Below, one piece after another: positions 1-13,151 of a DNA stretch of 64,000 nt. Within the stretch, counting starts at the first letter, position 1; every line of letters starts with the position of its first letter. The position numbers were made by a program, and so were the translations under genes. This stretch comes from Microcebus murinus. Lineage: Eukaryota > Chordata > Mammalia > Primates > Cheirogaleidae. The DNA lies in contig NC_134108.1 in NCBI RefSeq assembly GCF_040939455.1, positions 12,057,501 through 12,121,500 on the forward strand, given 5' to 3'. Below the pieces are notes generated by a model that saw only the letters and a program-made list of their open reading frames with translations, was not told where the DNA came from and did not search any database.

Positions 1-857
1 AATTCTCTCCTTGGGAAAGAGACATTAACTCTTCTGTACCTTTCGTCAGAAAACATCTGGTAGCCTATGTTTTGGGAAAATGTCTGAATGAGTTCACCAT
101 CGATTGGAAAAAATTCTGTAAGAATTCATGATACTTTAATCATAGCTTATTATCTATATTTTTCTTTTTCCCACAACCATGTAAGCACCTTAGCACTTGT
201 TCTTTACTTGCCTGATTTGAACTGCATCTCTGGATCCTAGAAGTAGAAGGTACAGAGTAGGTATCAGTATTTTTTGAGGGGATTCGTCATTATATTACTT
301 ATCAATTAGAAAGCAGTGTTGAGCACCTGATATGTTCTCAGAGTTCTACCCAAACGAGAAGTACGAGCTTATGATTTATTTGCATTCCACATTCATTGTC
401 TTTGGGATGCACTCAGAGCCAACAACCAGCCTCTGAGTGTATCCCAAACAAAATATCAATGTTTCAAAATGTTTCTTCAGTGCAGACAATTCAAACCGAT
501 TATTGAAATCGATGAACTTTTTGTTAATCTGTGTTTCTAAACTTTGTGTTAGAAAGGAGAATGAAGTGAAATATTTATGTCTAAACAGACAAATATGATG
601 TTTTAGCAGCTGTAAGTGACCAGTGTACACCAAGATGATGACTTACGGATCAAAGGGGAAAAAATGTTTGACTATCATTTGGAAACCTGAACACAGGAAT
701 GATTGATGACTTTTTTGAATTCTGTTACTTTTGACAATAATAATTTCATATATGTGGAAAAGATTTTTAAAATGGATGTTTGGTTTAATTTATTTATTGA
801 CTATGATACTATCATTGTGTCTTAATATTTATTTTCCTTTTACATTCCTGAATGTAT
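1..857 (+). other. intron sequence, nothing recognised
   Basis: Upstream intron of IPCEF1. It is AT-rich, unique-looking DNA. Short open frames occur (for example 376-633 on the minus strand), but none resembles a known protein or is framed by convincing splice signals. Confidence 0.6.
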
Positions 858-1043
858 GTTTTGGTTTTTTTTGGTTTTTTTTTTTTTTTTTTTTTGAGAT
901 GGGGTCTCATCTGTTACCCAGGCTGGAGTGCTGTGGCACAATCATAGCTCACTGTGGCCTCAAACTCCTGGGCTCATGCGATCCTCCTGACTCAGCCTTC
1001 CAAGTAACTGGGACTACAGGTGCATGCCACCACTCCCAGCTAG
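858..1043 (-). mobile_element. Alu-type monomer (FLAM-like), antisense
   Basis: A T tract at 875-895 is followed by an antisense 7SL-derived left monomer (gagatggggtctcat, cccaggctggagtg, gggactacaggtgcatgcca) ending at 1042. There is one monomer only. The flanks attcctgaatgtat (844-857) and attcctgagtatat (1044-1057) form a 14-bp target duplication with two mismatches, so this is a complete old monomeric insertion rather than a truncated dimer. Confidence 0.85.
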
Positions 1044-1059
1044 ATTCCTGAGTATATTT

Positions 1060-2970
1060 CTAAAATAATGGTTTCCATGCCATAACTTTATGGTCAGGTC
1101 ATCTGTAGTTAGCAATAACTTCTTGTTGCTAACTCCATGTAATGTGGGAATGATTGCTTATGTTAGCAATATTGTTTTCTTTTCAATTCTTTCCAAACTT
1201 TTCAAAATTAATTGTGAAACATCAAGAGCTATGGAATGCTTGGTTTCTTTTGTCTTGTTCTCAGGACATAGTGATATGCTTGGGCATTGTTGATTTGGAA
1301 GAGGATGCCAGAGTTAGTGACATAGGTGGTGTGTATTAGAGGGTAGTCCTCTTAGCTCACATCAGTGAAATACCCACTCGGGAGACACAGCCCTATTCTC
1401 TTTTCTCTGGTGGACAGTGCATAGTAGTTTTGTTTGGTTTTCCACTACTTCTGTCTGTTTCAATTAATTAATTAATTATTTTTGTAGAATACATTGTCCT
1501 GCTTCTTGGAAATTTAAAGTAACTAAAAACAAGACTTCGGAAGATTATACAATAGCATATGCTCATTATTGCAAACATTAGAAACTATATGTAAGCTAAA
1601 TTAAAAAGAAGAAGGACAGTAAATAGGCAGAAGGAAATACATGAGTTAAGATCATATGTGATTCTACCACCATGGCATGATCACTGTAACCATCTGACTT
1701 TATATGTTTCCACACATTTATTTGTGTGTTTTCCCAAAATAAAATGATACTATGCATGATGTTACTTGATTTTCTCACTGAGCAGCATATTATAAATATA
1801 TTTCCATGTCAATACATGTATATCCACAACATCATTTGTAATGACTGTAAGAACTATATAGGGATAAACCATAGTTTTTCAATCCATAGAATTTAAAATC
1901 AGAAATGCCTTTTATTCTAAAATCCTTTAAAATAGCTAATAGGAGGTAGAATACACAAGCACACATGGTAACTTAAATATAAAATCATATATATTTAATT
2001 TATATGTGCATAAATGTATGTAAATATCAATATATGTATGCAAATATATTCACATGCATGTGTATAAATATGTGTGTATATGTATATAATTTAGTCATTC
2101 TTTTAAGCAGGCAGGGAGGCAGATTTTGCCAGCATGCTAGAGGGACAAATGGTGCCTGGATCCTAGTCCTGTACCTTCTTATAGAGCCATGAACCTCTAA
2201 GTCCATGATGTAACTCTCTGTGCATCCATTTTCCTACAAGTACACTTTGACTAAGAATGCTATCTCTACATAATTCGAAGCTACTTTGAGAAGATCAAAT
2301 GCAGCTAAAAGCAATATTAAAAAGTCAAGGCATACACACAAAGAAAAGCAACTTTATGTGTGCTTTAGAAGAAATGTGCTTTCATAAGTTGTGAGTTTAG
2401 GATGCAGAAGAATTGTGCTGTGGGTTTTCAGACACCAGAGATGGTTTCTGTTGGCCACTGTGGCTTATCCTGTGCTGGAGATTCTAAAAATATACCGACT
2501 GACCTTGTTTCAAGGATGATTTCAAGCCACAAGACAGGAGAATGGACTAAAAGACACTGGTGTTCGTTAATACTGTCATTTCTACCTCGGGGGAAGAGTC
2601 CAGGTAACACGTCAGTCCGTGGTAAGCCTGTGAGCACTTTTCCCAAGCAATAGAGTGAGAAGTGACCCGTGGGATAAGCTGAACTTTTGGTTAGACTAGA
2701 GGATTTTCCTGAGAAGTCTTTATCTGAAGACTTACCATCCCTCTGAAGCAAGCTCTTTTAAGGGACAGGGCCCAGCTGCCTCTATAGACAAGCTAACTGA
2801 TAAAACTCATCTGTCACTGTGCTGCTGTGTTTAATCTTCCACAAAGCTTGCTTCAAGAACATTTCAAAAGGAAGCCATGCAGTGGAAGTTTTTTTTTTTA
2901 AAATGAATATTTTTTAAGGAGTCAGAATTTAGGGAGATATGTTGGAAACAATGTCTTTAAATAAGACACA
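1060..2970. other. intron sequence with a probable L1M fragment and an AT-rich tract
   Basis: About 1680-1890 resembles the antisense 3' region of old L1M elements (tttccatgtcaatacatgta, ataaaccatag). About 1980-2092 is a degenerate TATG/TATA-rich tract. The remainder is unrecognised. No gene was seen. Confidence 0.45.
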
Positions 2971-2974
2971 AGGA

Positions 2975-3150
2975 CATGGCATGCTATAGTAGAAGAGATC
3001 CCTGGGTTCAGAATAGGAAGACAGATTCTACCCTGGTGCTGCAGCCACGTAACAGCCTATAAGGCAAACCACAGGTCCTCTCGAGGCCTCCTGTCCCTTA
3101 TCTGGTAAACAGAAAAGTGAAGAGATGGCTGTCACCTGTGAATGAGATGG
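2975..3150 (+). mobile_element. MIR SINE fragment
   Basis: It shows the MIR order of landmarks: a gctatagtagaa start, ccctgggttcagaat, then a degraded clean-up of the snare region with ccctta-tctggtaaacag. It is strongly diverged, so the call rests on layout and short matches. Confidence 0.5.
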
Positions 3151-3289
3151 TGTTCATTAACAGCACATTAACCGCTGATAGTTTCACACTTTGAATCTTA
3201 TAAAACTTACTGTAGCTAATGCATTTTCATCATTTACTGACAAATAATGATTTCAGAGTAGTAGCTTTAAAATTTTGTTCAATTCTAAC

Positions 3290-4190
3290 AAAAGTTTAAT
3301 TGTGATGAAATAAACAAAACATAGAGTTCACCATGTTAACCAATTTTAAGTGTACGGCTCAGTGGCATTAAGTACATTCCCGTTGTCGTGCAACCATCAC
3401 CACCAGGCATCTCCAGAGCTCTTTTAACCTTTCAAATCTGAGACTCTGTACCTTTCAAACAATAACCTTCCATACCTTCCCCCTCAGTCCCTGGCAACCT
3501 CCATTCTACTTTTTGTCTCTGTGAATTTGACTACTCTAGGTCCCTGATATGAGTATAATCATACAGTATTTGTCCTTTCATGACTGGCTTGTTTCTAGCA
3601 TAATATCTTTGAGGTTCATCCATGTTGTAGCAGGTGTCAGAATTTCCTTCCTTTTTAAGACTGGCTAACATTCCATTATATGTGGATACCATGTTTTGTG
3701 TAAGCATTCATATTTGCTGATGGCCCCTTGCGATGCTTCCACCTTTTGGCTGTTGTGAATAATGCTGCTATGAACGTGGGCATAAAAATATCTCTTTGAG
3801 ACTCTGCTTTCAATTCTTTTGGGTTTATACCCAGAGGTGGAATTGCTGGATCACATGGTAACTCTATTTTAAATTTTTTGAGAACCAAACTATTTTCCAC
3901 AGTGGCTGGCTGCACTATTTGACATTCCCACTTAACAGTACATAAGGGTTCCAGTTTCCCCACATCCTCACCGGTAGTTGTTATTTTCTCCTTTGTTTTT
4001 GTTTTTGTAATGGGCATTCTAATAGGCATAAGGTGCGATCTCCTTATGGCTTTGATTTGCCTTTCCGTAATGACTAGTGACTGACATTGAGTGTCTTTCT
4101 GTGTGTTTATTGGCCATTTGTATATCTCCTTGGGAGAACTGTCTTTTGTCCAATTTTGAATTGGATTTGTTGTTGTTGTTGAGTAGTATC
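3290..4190 (-). mobile_element. L1 3' fragment (L1M type), antisense
   Basis: Reads as an antisense L1 ORF2 end plus 3' UTR. Landmarks include caaccatcaccacc, gaatttgactactctaggt, ggttcatccatgttgta and ggaattgctggatcacatgg. On the minus strand a 117-codon open piece (3676-4029) includes LPCDPAIPPLGINPKE and FIAALFTTAKRWKH, the ORF2p C-terminal segment. It is old, with many substitutions, and no target duplication was found. Confidence 0.85.
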
Positions 4191-7100
4191 TTAAAAATAT
4201 TCATGAAACTCATGAATAGAGCTTTAAGAGATTTGAAAGTTCCTGAAGTATTTAAAGACTTAATATACAGCATGTGAAAGCAAGATTATGTATTATACCC
4301 ACTGTGATTTTAAAAGAATTAACCTTATTTGTATTACTCCTAAATCTCTAATATGGAAAGGGAAGATACCTGATTTAAAATTTTTATAAACGTTGTACCT
4401 TTATTTATTCTTCCTAGACTCCTACAATTACCATGGATGGTAGGTACTCTTTATTAGATAGGAAGAGATATATTTATTCTTTAATAGTGAGATTTAATCA
4501 AATTTCTTCCAATCCATTTTAAACCTTTCCTTCCTCTATTCATTGCTTTCTTTGTTTTTTTTTGCTATACTGCCGAAGAGACCAGCCCATCTACATGAAA
4601 ACCATAGCATCTCTGGGGGTTTTGAGGCTTCTAAAACAGCAGGGCAGAGCTGAGGCTGGACGGGGCAGACCGTGAGCAGCCTCTCGTGTGAAGGCTTGTG
4701 TGCTGTGCTGAGGATTTTGCACCACAGAGAATAACACGAAATTCCTCTAAATTGTGAGGTTTCCATCTTAATTGTTTTTGAAAATGACATTTCCGAAGGT
4801 AATGACTATCTTTGTATTTTGGAATACCTGAAAGTTCATTAGTAACTTCATTTTTCATAAAATATAATTCCTTAGGGCGAGAACAGAAGAACGTAGGGAA
4901 GGTGGCTGGCTAGGATGTCAGCCTCTCTTGGTCACCACCTAAGCAGGCCATAATGTGCTTGTGAGGTGGTCATATCCTTGGGTGGCTTTTAGCAGGAAAT
5001 AATAAAGAGGGACTATGTGCTGAGCAGCTGGGCTGTTCATGGGGACCAGTGCCCTGTTTTCTGCAGGGCAATAGCATGTCGGTTTAGGTTTCTGAGAAGC
5101 AGATCTCGAGAAGAGGATTTGGCTGTCATCAGCTTATTTGGGAAGTGATCCAGGAAATACCTGGGAAGGGAGTAGGTAGGGAAGTGAGAGAGGGTGGAAA
5201 GTTAGCTAGTAAAACTCTCCTTAGCAAGGAAAGTGTGGCTCTGGGTGACCAAAGCTTAATCCTGCTGGGGACTCTGTGAGAGCCTGTGAAAAACACGTAC
5301 CCTTGAGTTCTCATGCCAAGGGGCAAGGGAGCTGGGTACTTCCATCCGAGTCCCATCAGTTGCTGGTTGAGAGCTCATCCTGGGGACAGTGATCCCTGAG
5401 CACCTCTGCTCAGGTGGCAGAGTGGAATAGGGCAGCTGGAGGAGGCTTCCTGCAAAGATGCAGGTGCTGGCAGTAGGAAGTCTGGCTCGTGTACCCTGGG
5501 AGGTCAGGACCAGGACCTGTGGTGGCATCACCAGGAGTGTCCACCATCAGTGTCTCCTTACCCCAGTGGCCCTTTTCTCTCCCCCAGTGGGAGCTTCAGT
5601 ATCCTCAGAACCATCACAATTAACATGATAACATTTTTGTCTACTTTTATAATTAATGCCAAGAGTATCTGGGTTCTATAGGAAATTGGGCCTTTCCATT
5701 TATTACCCCAAACATTTACCAGACATTGTCTATGTAGAATATCTAATTTCTAGGCATTTGTAAGGAGAAAGTCTCTCTGGGTTAAAGTCTAATTGTATTC
5801 ATAGGGTAATAGTAGATAAACTCAAATGCAACAATATTTTAATAAATATATACCCCAAATAATGTGTGACGAATATAGCAAGCTTGCTAATATTATTGCT
5901 CTCCAAAGAATTTAAATTTTTTTTTCCCCAACCACTAATCTGATGCAAATAAAACCAGGGAGAGTTGAGACACAGAAATAGCCCTTCCTATTCAGAGGAC
6001 TACTAGCTGACAAGGATTGGTCAAAAAGCTTTATTTTAAATTGATATTTCTTTCTGGGTTATTCCTTTTCTTTTTGTTTCTTTTCCTGATTTCCTAGGCA
6101 TTAGCAGTAATAAAATCTTAAATTTTTTATAGCTTTAACAATTTTACAGTTTTACATACATCTTTTGTTAATTCTATGTAACCTTGAGAAGCTGGTTATT
6201 TTTGCTTTTTCACTGTGAAGACACTGACTCAGAGAGGTTAAGTGCTCTGCCTAAGATAACACAGTGAAGAGGCTTGCATCAGGATATTCTGATTGCAAAT
6301 CCGGGATTCATCTTCCATGCGGTGCATGCACGGCAGACTCTCTTTGCCTCCTATGTCAGCTCCCTGGGCTTATTTCAGCCATGCAGAAGTTCTCAGTCTG
6401 ATGATTCCAATTGCTTAACTGATTGCTGAGTCTTGGCCTGAGTTCTGTGGCTTCATTAATATCACATGAAGTTCCCACATTATAATGCCAGTCTACTTTG
6501 GTGTTCTATGGTAGGTAGAGAACTGATCAGTTTCATAAAGTCCAGCATTCAGGATGGGATTAATTTTTCTCTAAAGGCTATGATAATAGTACTACCTCTC
6601 TGGCATAAATGTTCGATAAACGTTAGCGCATATTAGATGCTACTCAAAATAATTATATTTCTTTAAAAAATTTCAGCCATTATCATTGCCAGACATGCTT
6701 CTTATATCTACAAAAAAAATAATAATAATCTTTTTTTTTGCTTTCAGAGCAGCGCTTGTTAGGGCCTGATGCTGATCAGTGGGGCTCTCCGTAATTCTTG
6801 CAGGAGATAGATTGCCTTGGTGTGCTAATCGTCATATTTCCTTTTCTGAAAGGAAGAGAGAGATGAGTTGCAGTGTCGTGGGCTCTGTCGTATGGAGAAA
6901 AGGAGGGAAGCTTTAGATCCTGTGCAAGTTTGGGGGAGGGGAGTAGAGAAAAACTACCCAAACTATTTAAAAATGATAATAACAATGTCACTACTAAAAG
7001 TCTTTAGACTGTATGGCACAGACTATGCATAATCAAAATCCTCTGCCCTGAGGTCTCTTAGAGTATTTGTGTGGCATTATACCACCATGTCTAATTCAAT

Positions 7101-7240
7101 GAAGTTTAGTTGCTTTTATTTGCTTTTAATTTGGGGGGTTGCCTTTTTTGTTTTTGATTTTTTTTAAGAAATATCAATCATGTAAGTTGATCCTCCAGAT
7201 GGATATCAGTCATTTGTGACCTTAAGGGTGTTTTGATTTG
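4190..7240. other. intron sequence, no gene recognised
   Basis: A stretch around 6180-6300 (ctgactcagagaggttaagtg) has the wording of an old MIR/L2-type repeat. About 4880-5560 is G-rich and may be a decayed repeat that I cannot name. Minus-strand open frames near 4536-4858 and 5129-5531 match nothing I know. Confidence 0.5.
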
Positions 7241-7249
7241 GATTAGGTA

Positions 7250-9362
7250 GGAGAATGTGGATTTGCAGCAATAAGTGGTTGAGAAGCAAGAAAGCATTTT
7301 TCAGGCATGTTGTTGAAGGCGTGAATATTCTACTACATTTTTCTATATTTCAAATGGATCTTTCTAGCATCAAAAATGACTTTGAAATGTCATCTACTGA
7401 GAGCTCAATCAATTCCCTCTGTGGTTCTTTAGGTGCCTTGTGGATATCAACTAGGTGAGGCTGAAATGATAATTTGAGTGTGATGTCATGATTCTCAAAG
7501 TCAGTGAACCTGTCATTGTATTATCCAATTAACAGGTCTGTAACGGCTGCATGTTATTCAAATGATTCGCATATATCATCCTGCTCAGCAATGACCATTA
7601 CTAACTGGGGAAAATGTTCATCCGAAATTTCCTTTTGAAGAAGAAATGTTTTGAAAATGATAGCTTTTTTTGAAATGCTTGGATTTTTTTGCCACTTATA
7701 TATAGGCTAGTTTTACCTTGCAAAGAAATATTCAAGCCATTTTGATTTGACATGTCACCACACAGAAATGCTGCATTCCTATGGAAATCTTCATTCAATA
7801 ATTGACATTGCTGATTCTGTTCCTCATAAAATTTAACTATCTGTTCTTACAGAGATAAAATCTTGGCTAACACCTGTCTCTGCAGTAGCCAACACACTTT
7901 AGAATGATATGGCAAATCCACACTGAATACCTCCTTGTTCAACTTTAGCATGTTATGAAATTGACAATGTCATGTTTCATTTGCATGAATATAGTTAACA
8001 GTACTTATAAGTTGTTCAAAGTGTCACTTAAAATAGTAGCTTTAGAAAAGAGATTTTGCTAATGCAAGATATTAATACAATGAAAAGAAATGAGAGCATC
8101 TAAATCTGTTTTTTTTTTTTTAATCTGTGCAACAAACGCTTCATTTTTTCCTGTCATGGAAGGTGCACCATCTGTACATACGCTGACTACATTTACCAAA
8201 TTTGGTCCAACTTCATGACATTTATCTTGAAAGTTGTTGAAGGTATTTATTCCCAATGTTCTGTTTGCAAGAGTGCCCAATGTGAGTAACTCTTCATAGC
8301 AAAGAAAATTTTATGACCCAAATGAAATATAAAACCTGCACTGAGTCAGTAGTATCAGTTGATTCATCCAAAGTGATTGAATAATATATATTTTCCTTTT
8401 GAAGTATTGCATGGAGTTGTTCTGTTAAGTTGGAGGCTAATTCATGCTGCTGATCAGTTATGGTTCTCCTTGAAAGAGGCAGTTGTTTTACTTTGAAATG
8501 TTATCAGTTTCTAAGCATCCTACAACTTTGACAATGCATTCTTTCACAATTTCTACATCACTGAATGGCTTCCCCTCCCCGCTGGCCCAGCCCCCAGCAT
8601 ATGAGCTACTTTATAAATTGCTTCTGTGGCATTATTTCTAGGTCCTTTTGCTGCTTGAAAGAATTGCCTTTGCTTTTGCTTTTCATTTTTAAATTTCTGC
8701 AATACAACCTTTTGGGCCTCTCCCTCTCATTTAAAATATCTGTGGTCATTATAAGTGTTGTAATGCTGATGAGCATTGAATTTCTTTAATGTTGATATTG
8801 TAGTATCACAAAACAAGCAAATCATTTTATCTTTAGCAGAAACAATATAATATTGCAATTCCCAATCCTCATTAAAAAAATCTGTTTTCTTCCTTCAGCG
8901 TTCTCCTGGTCTTTTTTGACCTGATGGGCTGTTAAGCAGACAGAACTAAAAAATACTCTCGAGCTGTGCAACTATTCACAAATTCCGCTTCAAACAGAAG
9001 CACAGTGCACATTGTCAAAAGCTGATAACAGACTGGTGTACTTAACCTCATGAACTCTCACCAACCAGCCTCAGGTGTAGTGGTGCCAGTCAGGTCTCGG
9101 AAGTTAGAACTAAATCATGAGCGTGGCAGCTGTCGATTTAGCCCTTATGGCTTACTAGTGTTCTAACTGTGATGGTCAATCTCTCACTAAAACTTATTTT
9201 ATTCTTTAATATTTTAAATACATTCATTTTAAAAATAAAATAAAAATATAAAAGACAAACAAAAATGTGTTAATAAAAATAAAAGGATTTGTTCTATAAA
9301 ATTTGTGTTCAATCAAAAGGCCACACTTAAGGACCTAGAAGGCCACTGTTTCCCCACTACTG
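7250..9362 (-). mobile_element. hAT-Charlie DNA transposon fossil with transposase remnants
   Basis: On the minus strand a 73-codon piece (8059-8280) reads VSVCTDGAPSMTGKNEAFVA with VGPNLVN before it, the CTDGAPSM block of hAT/ZBED-like transposases. Nearer the low-coordinate end, around 7380-7480 on the minus strand, a QRELIEL-like segment fits the C-terminal part. The high-coordinate end (9285-9362) matches a Charlie terminal sequence: tctataaaatttgtgttcaatcaaaa then ggtttcccc-actactg. The left end is unclear. Stops and frameshifts are frequent, so it is dead. Confidence 0.75.
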
Positions 9363-9665
9363 TCCTAGAGATTACTCTATATGTATGTCATTTTTCAAAG
9401 TTATTCATTGTGTGTGGATACCATAGTTTGTTCAACTCTCCCCTGGTGATCGATAGAAATTCGCATTCTTTACAATCCTTGGAAAATACAAATAGTGCTG
9501 CAATGCACATGTCATTACACATAGTCTCCAAGGTATATATAGGACAGATCCCAGGTGTGGAATTTCTGGGTCACGGGTAAATGCATTTTTGCTAGTTACT
9601 GCCCAATTTCCTTCCACTGGGTTCCATTTTGCATTACCACCAGCAGTGTATGAGAATGACTATTT
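9363..9665 (-). mobile_element. L1M 3' fragment, antisense
   Basis: It continues directly from the transposon end with antisense L1 wording: ggataccatagtttgttcaa, agtgctgcaatgcacatgtc, ggaatttctgggtcacggg, attaccaccagcagtgtatg. It is heavily diverged. Confidence 0.7.
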
Positions 9666-11044
9666 CTCTGTGGAACTAGAACTTTAACAAGTAATTTTAT
9701 CTTACCCTTTCTTCAATCTCAGTTTACTTTTAGCTTGTATTTTAGAGAATATAATTCAAATTTCTCTAGTGGTCACAAGTCTGTGTGTACCATGAAAATT
9801 TAGTGACCACTGTTCCAAGGTGATATGACAATGAGCAACTCAGCTCTGTTTAGAATTTGTGTTTTCAATGTGCTGGGGATTTCAGGGCAGGGTCGAGAAA
9901 ACAAAAGATATATCTGGAGATATGGAGAGTTTTGCAGCTTCTCCTGATTCTGATATTCATTGGGTAACCTCTCTTAAATTTACTTAAAGTAATTTTAAGA
10001 ATTTCAAATCCATATTCACTTATAAACACAAAAGTATATTACAAAGAAATCTTTATTTTTTTAAAACTATTTTTTTCTTGAACTTAAGACTATATTTATT
10101 TTAAGACCTATAATTTATTTAATAACAGGCTTAGGGGAAAAATGTTACAATGAAAATATACATAGATTCTAAGGTGCCTTTTGATTTCAGAATTATTGAA
10201 GTGTAAAACAATCAGGTTTTTAAAATCAAGGAAGTATGGTTTCATTGAAAACAGATAATTATACTTTTTATTTTTAATCTTGAAATACATAATAATTCAC
10301 ATGTTACTGTTCATTCATTTGTGGTTTGGTTTTCTTTGACCTACCTAGCCTCTGGAATATATGTCACTATAATTTCTCCAGGTCTTAAGAAGTCATTTTC
10401 AAAACCAAAAAAAAAAAAGTCATTTTTTTCTATTTTGCAAGGAACTTGTCATATGAAAAAGTCAAAAATGGTATGTTGCTTCCAAATTTAAGACTAGATT
10501 TGGTAAGACAAATTTGCACAGTGACCAAAGTATGGTTTGAGACCTCTGGCAAGAGAATAAGGTTTTCATTACATTAGGATGCAGAGAGAAATTTGCAGGT
10601 ACCGATACTGAACTTTTAGGAAACTTTTTAGAAAGTTAGGAACCACTGAAGAGGAAGGTTATCATTCAAGAAAGCTATTTTAGTTAAGTAATAGGCAACA
10701 AGAGATCTGAGAGGGGTAGGAGGAGGAAGAGAAGAAAATTGTCATTCCCTCAGGATTTGCCCTCTGTGATTGTCATTTTTGAGGCATGTTTTGCAAGTCA
10801 AATAAGCAAGGACCATTTTTCACACAGTTATCTGTGATTTTTGAATACAGATCAAATGTCTTTAGAACAATTGAAAAAAGGCTCTGCTTATAAAGAGAAG
10901 ATTTAATGGGGAAACATTGGGGTGTCTTCACTAAAATTTATTTGGGTTCCAATTTGAAGGGATCTCAGCTATTTTAGTTATGCAGAAAAGGAATGTGCCA
11001 CAGTGAAGATTTGCAACTTATCTTTTACATTGATTCATTAGGAA

Positions 11045-11093
<49 letters not shown>

Positions 11094-11290
11094 CACTTTT
11101 GTTGACTGATTTTTGTATTGTCATCACTCAAGATGGGCTTCTTGTACTGAAAATAAATTGTCTAGAGATTAATTATGACATGAATTGGGAGCCAATTCTA
11201 ATTCAGCTTCATGGAAGTATTGTTTTTACTTTGTTTTAATTTTTGTTTGTTTTTGGTTGAATTGGGGGCAGGATATTAGAAAAGATGAAA
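9666..11290. other. intron sequence with an (AT)n microsatellite
   Basis: Apart from the microsatellite at 11047-11090 I recognise nothing here. There are short poly-A and poly-T runs but no coding frame of note. Confidence 0.55.
11047..11090. repeat. (AT)n microsatellite
   Basis: Uninterrupted alternating AT for about 43 bases. It is long and pure enough to be polymorphic and to form a cruciform. Confidence 0.97.
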
Positions 11291-12060
11291 TTGTGGAATT
11301 GATCATGGCTTGATCATAAAGGGCCTTTTGTCCTCTGCTAAGGCACTTAGACCTAACCCAAAGGCAAACGGGAACCATGCAGGGTTTTCATTAGACAAGC
11401 ATCATGAAGAACGTTCATGATGCAAAGATTTGCTGTGATTGTGACATTAAATTGGAATTAGCAGGAAAACAGTTCAGGAGACTTTTGCAGTAATTCAAGA
11501 AAAAGTTAGTGGTAAGTGGAAGGAGGTGATAGGTAGCGGTGGATTGAAGACCTGTGGCAGTGCAGCAAGGAAGCCACTTTGTTTATCCATGTGAGTGCTG
11601 AGAAGGGAATGGAGGAGTCAGGAATGTCTCCCAGATTTCCTGTTTTGGCAACTGGATAGAAACCGATATTGCTCATTGAAGTAGGGAACACAGGAAAAAG
11701 AGGAGCAGGCATTTTATGGTGTAAGATGGGGAGTTCGGTTTTGGGTTCGTCACTCTTGGGGAGCCCATGAAATAATACCCATGTGAGTAGGTACACTAGA
11801 CAGTCGGAAATCTGGGACAGAAGCTCCAGGGTTGAATCCCAGTTTGAGGAATAGATTTTGGATTTGTGCGTGCAGTGATGATACATGAAACCATGGGAGT
11901 GTGTGTGATCAGCCGTAAAGAGTATTATTAATAGAATGAGAGGTGAATAGTCTGTGGTGGGCAGAACTCTGGAGAACCCTGACATTCAAGAAAAGGGAGA
12001 AGAAGACCCCTGCAAGAAAGCAATGAGTAGCTAGAGGAGAAAGGGAGCAGCTCTAATATT
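11290..12060 (-). mobile_element. L2 LINE fragment, antisense
   Basis: A 159-codon minus-strand piece (11506-11985) shows the L2/CR1 reverse-transcriptase wording KTELPILHHKMPAPLFPVFP and then PVAKTGNLGDIPDSS, like the KTEL..FPxxP...PVAxxKNLGVxLDSS block. The DNA between about 11290 and 11500 fits the adjoining antisense 3' part. It is old and broken, and is not a cellular gene despite the length of the open frame. Confidence 0.65.
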
Positions 12061-12329
12061 TTGTTAAAAAAGCCAAAACAAGAAGGCATCTCAAGAGGGA
12101 GGGGGTGGGCTGGTAGAGTTCAATTAAGTAAGGACTGAAAAGGGTAGAGAGGATTTAGCAGCGCGGAAGTCAGTGGAGTTCACAGTTATATACAGTTTTT
12201 CTGGAGTAGTGGGTATAGATGTGAATAGGAGGAGAAAGTAGAACAAATGGTAAGTTTAAGTGATTTTTTTCTAAATCAATTATGGGAATTTATACAATAC
12301 ATAAAAATACCTTAGCCTAATAGTTGTTT

Positions 12330-13150
12330 TTTAAATTGAGATGAAAGTCATATAAGATTACCTATTTTAAAGTGAACAATTCATGGTGTTTAGAACATTC
12401 ACAATGTTGTGCAACCACCTCTTCCATCTAGTTCCAGAACATTTTCATCACACTGAAAGGAAACCCAATACTCATTAAGCAGTGGCTCCCGCCTCTCCCT
12501 TCCCTCCAGCCCCAGCAACTACCAATCTGTGTTCTGTGGATTTCTTCTTCTGGATATTTTACATAAATTGAATAATATGTGACCTTTTGTGTCTGCTTTC
12601 TTTCACGTACCATGTTTTCAAGGTTCATCCATGTAGCATGTACCAGTACTTCATTTTCATGGTTGAATAATATTTCATTGTAGCTATATGCCCTAATTTG
12701 TTCATCCATTCATCTGTTGATGGGAATTTGGGCTATTTCTACCTTTTTTGGTTGTTGTGAATAGTGCTCTGTGAATATGCATGTATATGTTTGAGTACGT
12801 TTTTCAATTTCTTTGGGTATATAGGTTGAGCATCCTTAAATGGAAAATTGGAAATCCCAAATGTTCCAAAATTTGAAACTTTCTGGACACCAACAGGATG
12901 CTCAAAGTTCATGCTCAAAGTAAATGCTCATCAGAGCATTTTTGATGTTTGGATTTGGGATGCTCAATCAGTATATATACGCAAATATTCTGAAATCTGA
13001 AAAAATCCAAAGTCGTAAACACTTCTAGTCCCAAGCATTTCAGATAAGAGATACTCAACTTTTACATTAAGAAGTGGAATTGATGGAACCTAACATAGTT
13101 TTTCAAAACTATGCTTTTCTGTAATACTAATTGAGAATCCACAGGAAGCA
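12330..13150 (-). mobile_element. L1 3' fragment, antisense, split by a MER2-like element
   Basis: Antisense L1 landmarks (acattcacaatgttgtgcaa, ggttcatccatgtagcatgt, ttctttgggtata) run to about 12822. They resume after the inserted element with aagaagtggaattgatgg, exactly where the L1 sequence should continue. No target duplication was identified for the L1 itself. Confidence 0.8.
12823..13063. mobile_element. MER2-like Tigger/pogo DNA transposon
   Basis: The termini are ggttgagcatcc at the left and agatactcaac at the right, mutually inverted. Internal wording is aaatgctcatcagagcattt and gggatgctcaatcag. Flanking TA-rich sequence (tata on the left, tta on the right) fits the TA target of this superfamily. 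The length of about 240 bp fits a short non-autonomous form. Confidence 0.8.
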
Positions 13151-13151
13151 T

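Noticed and set aside
731..1051. A 106-codon frame with a hydrophobic Phe-rich stretch
   Set aside because: The Phe run is the T-tail of an antisense Alu monomer, and the rest is translated Alu.
7255..7458. A CSNKW stretch resembling the LSNKW block of the missing PH exon
   Set aside because: Only a few residues match, no flanking PH sequence or splice sites exist, and the position lies in the hAT remnant. Coincidental.
11506..11985. A 159-codon minus-strand open frame
   Set aside because: The wording fits the L2 LINE reverse-transcriptase region. No start context or splice structure supports a host gene.
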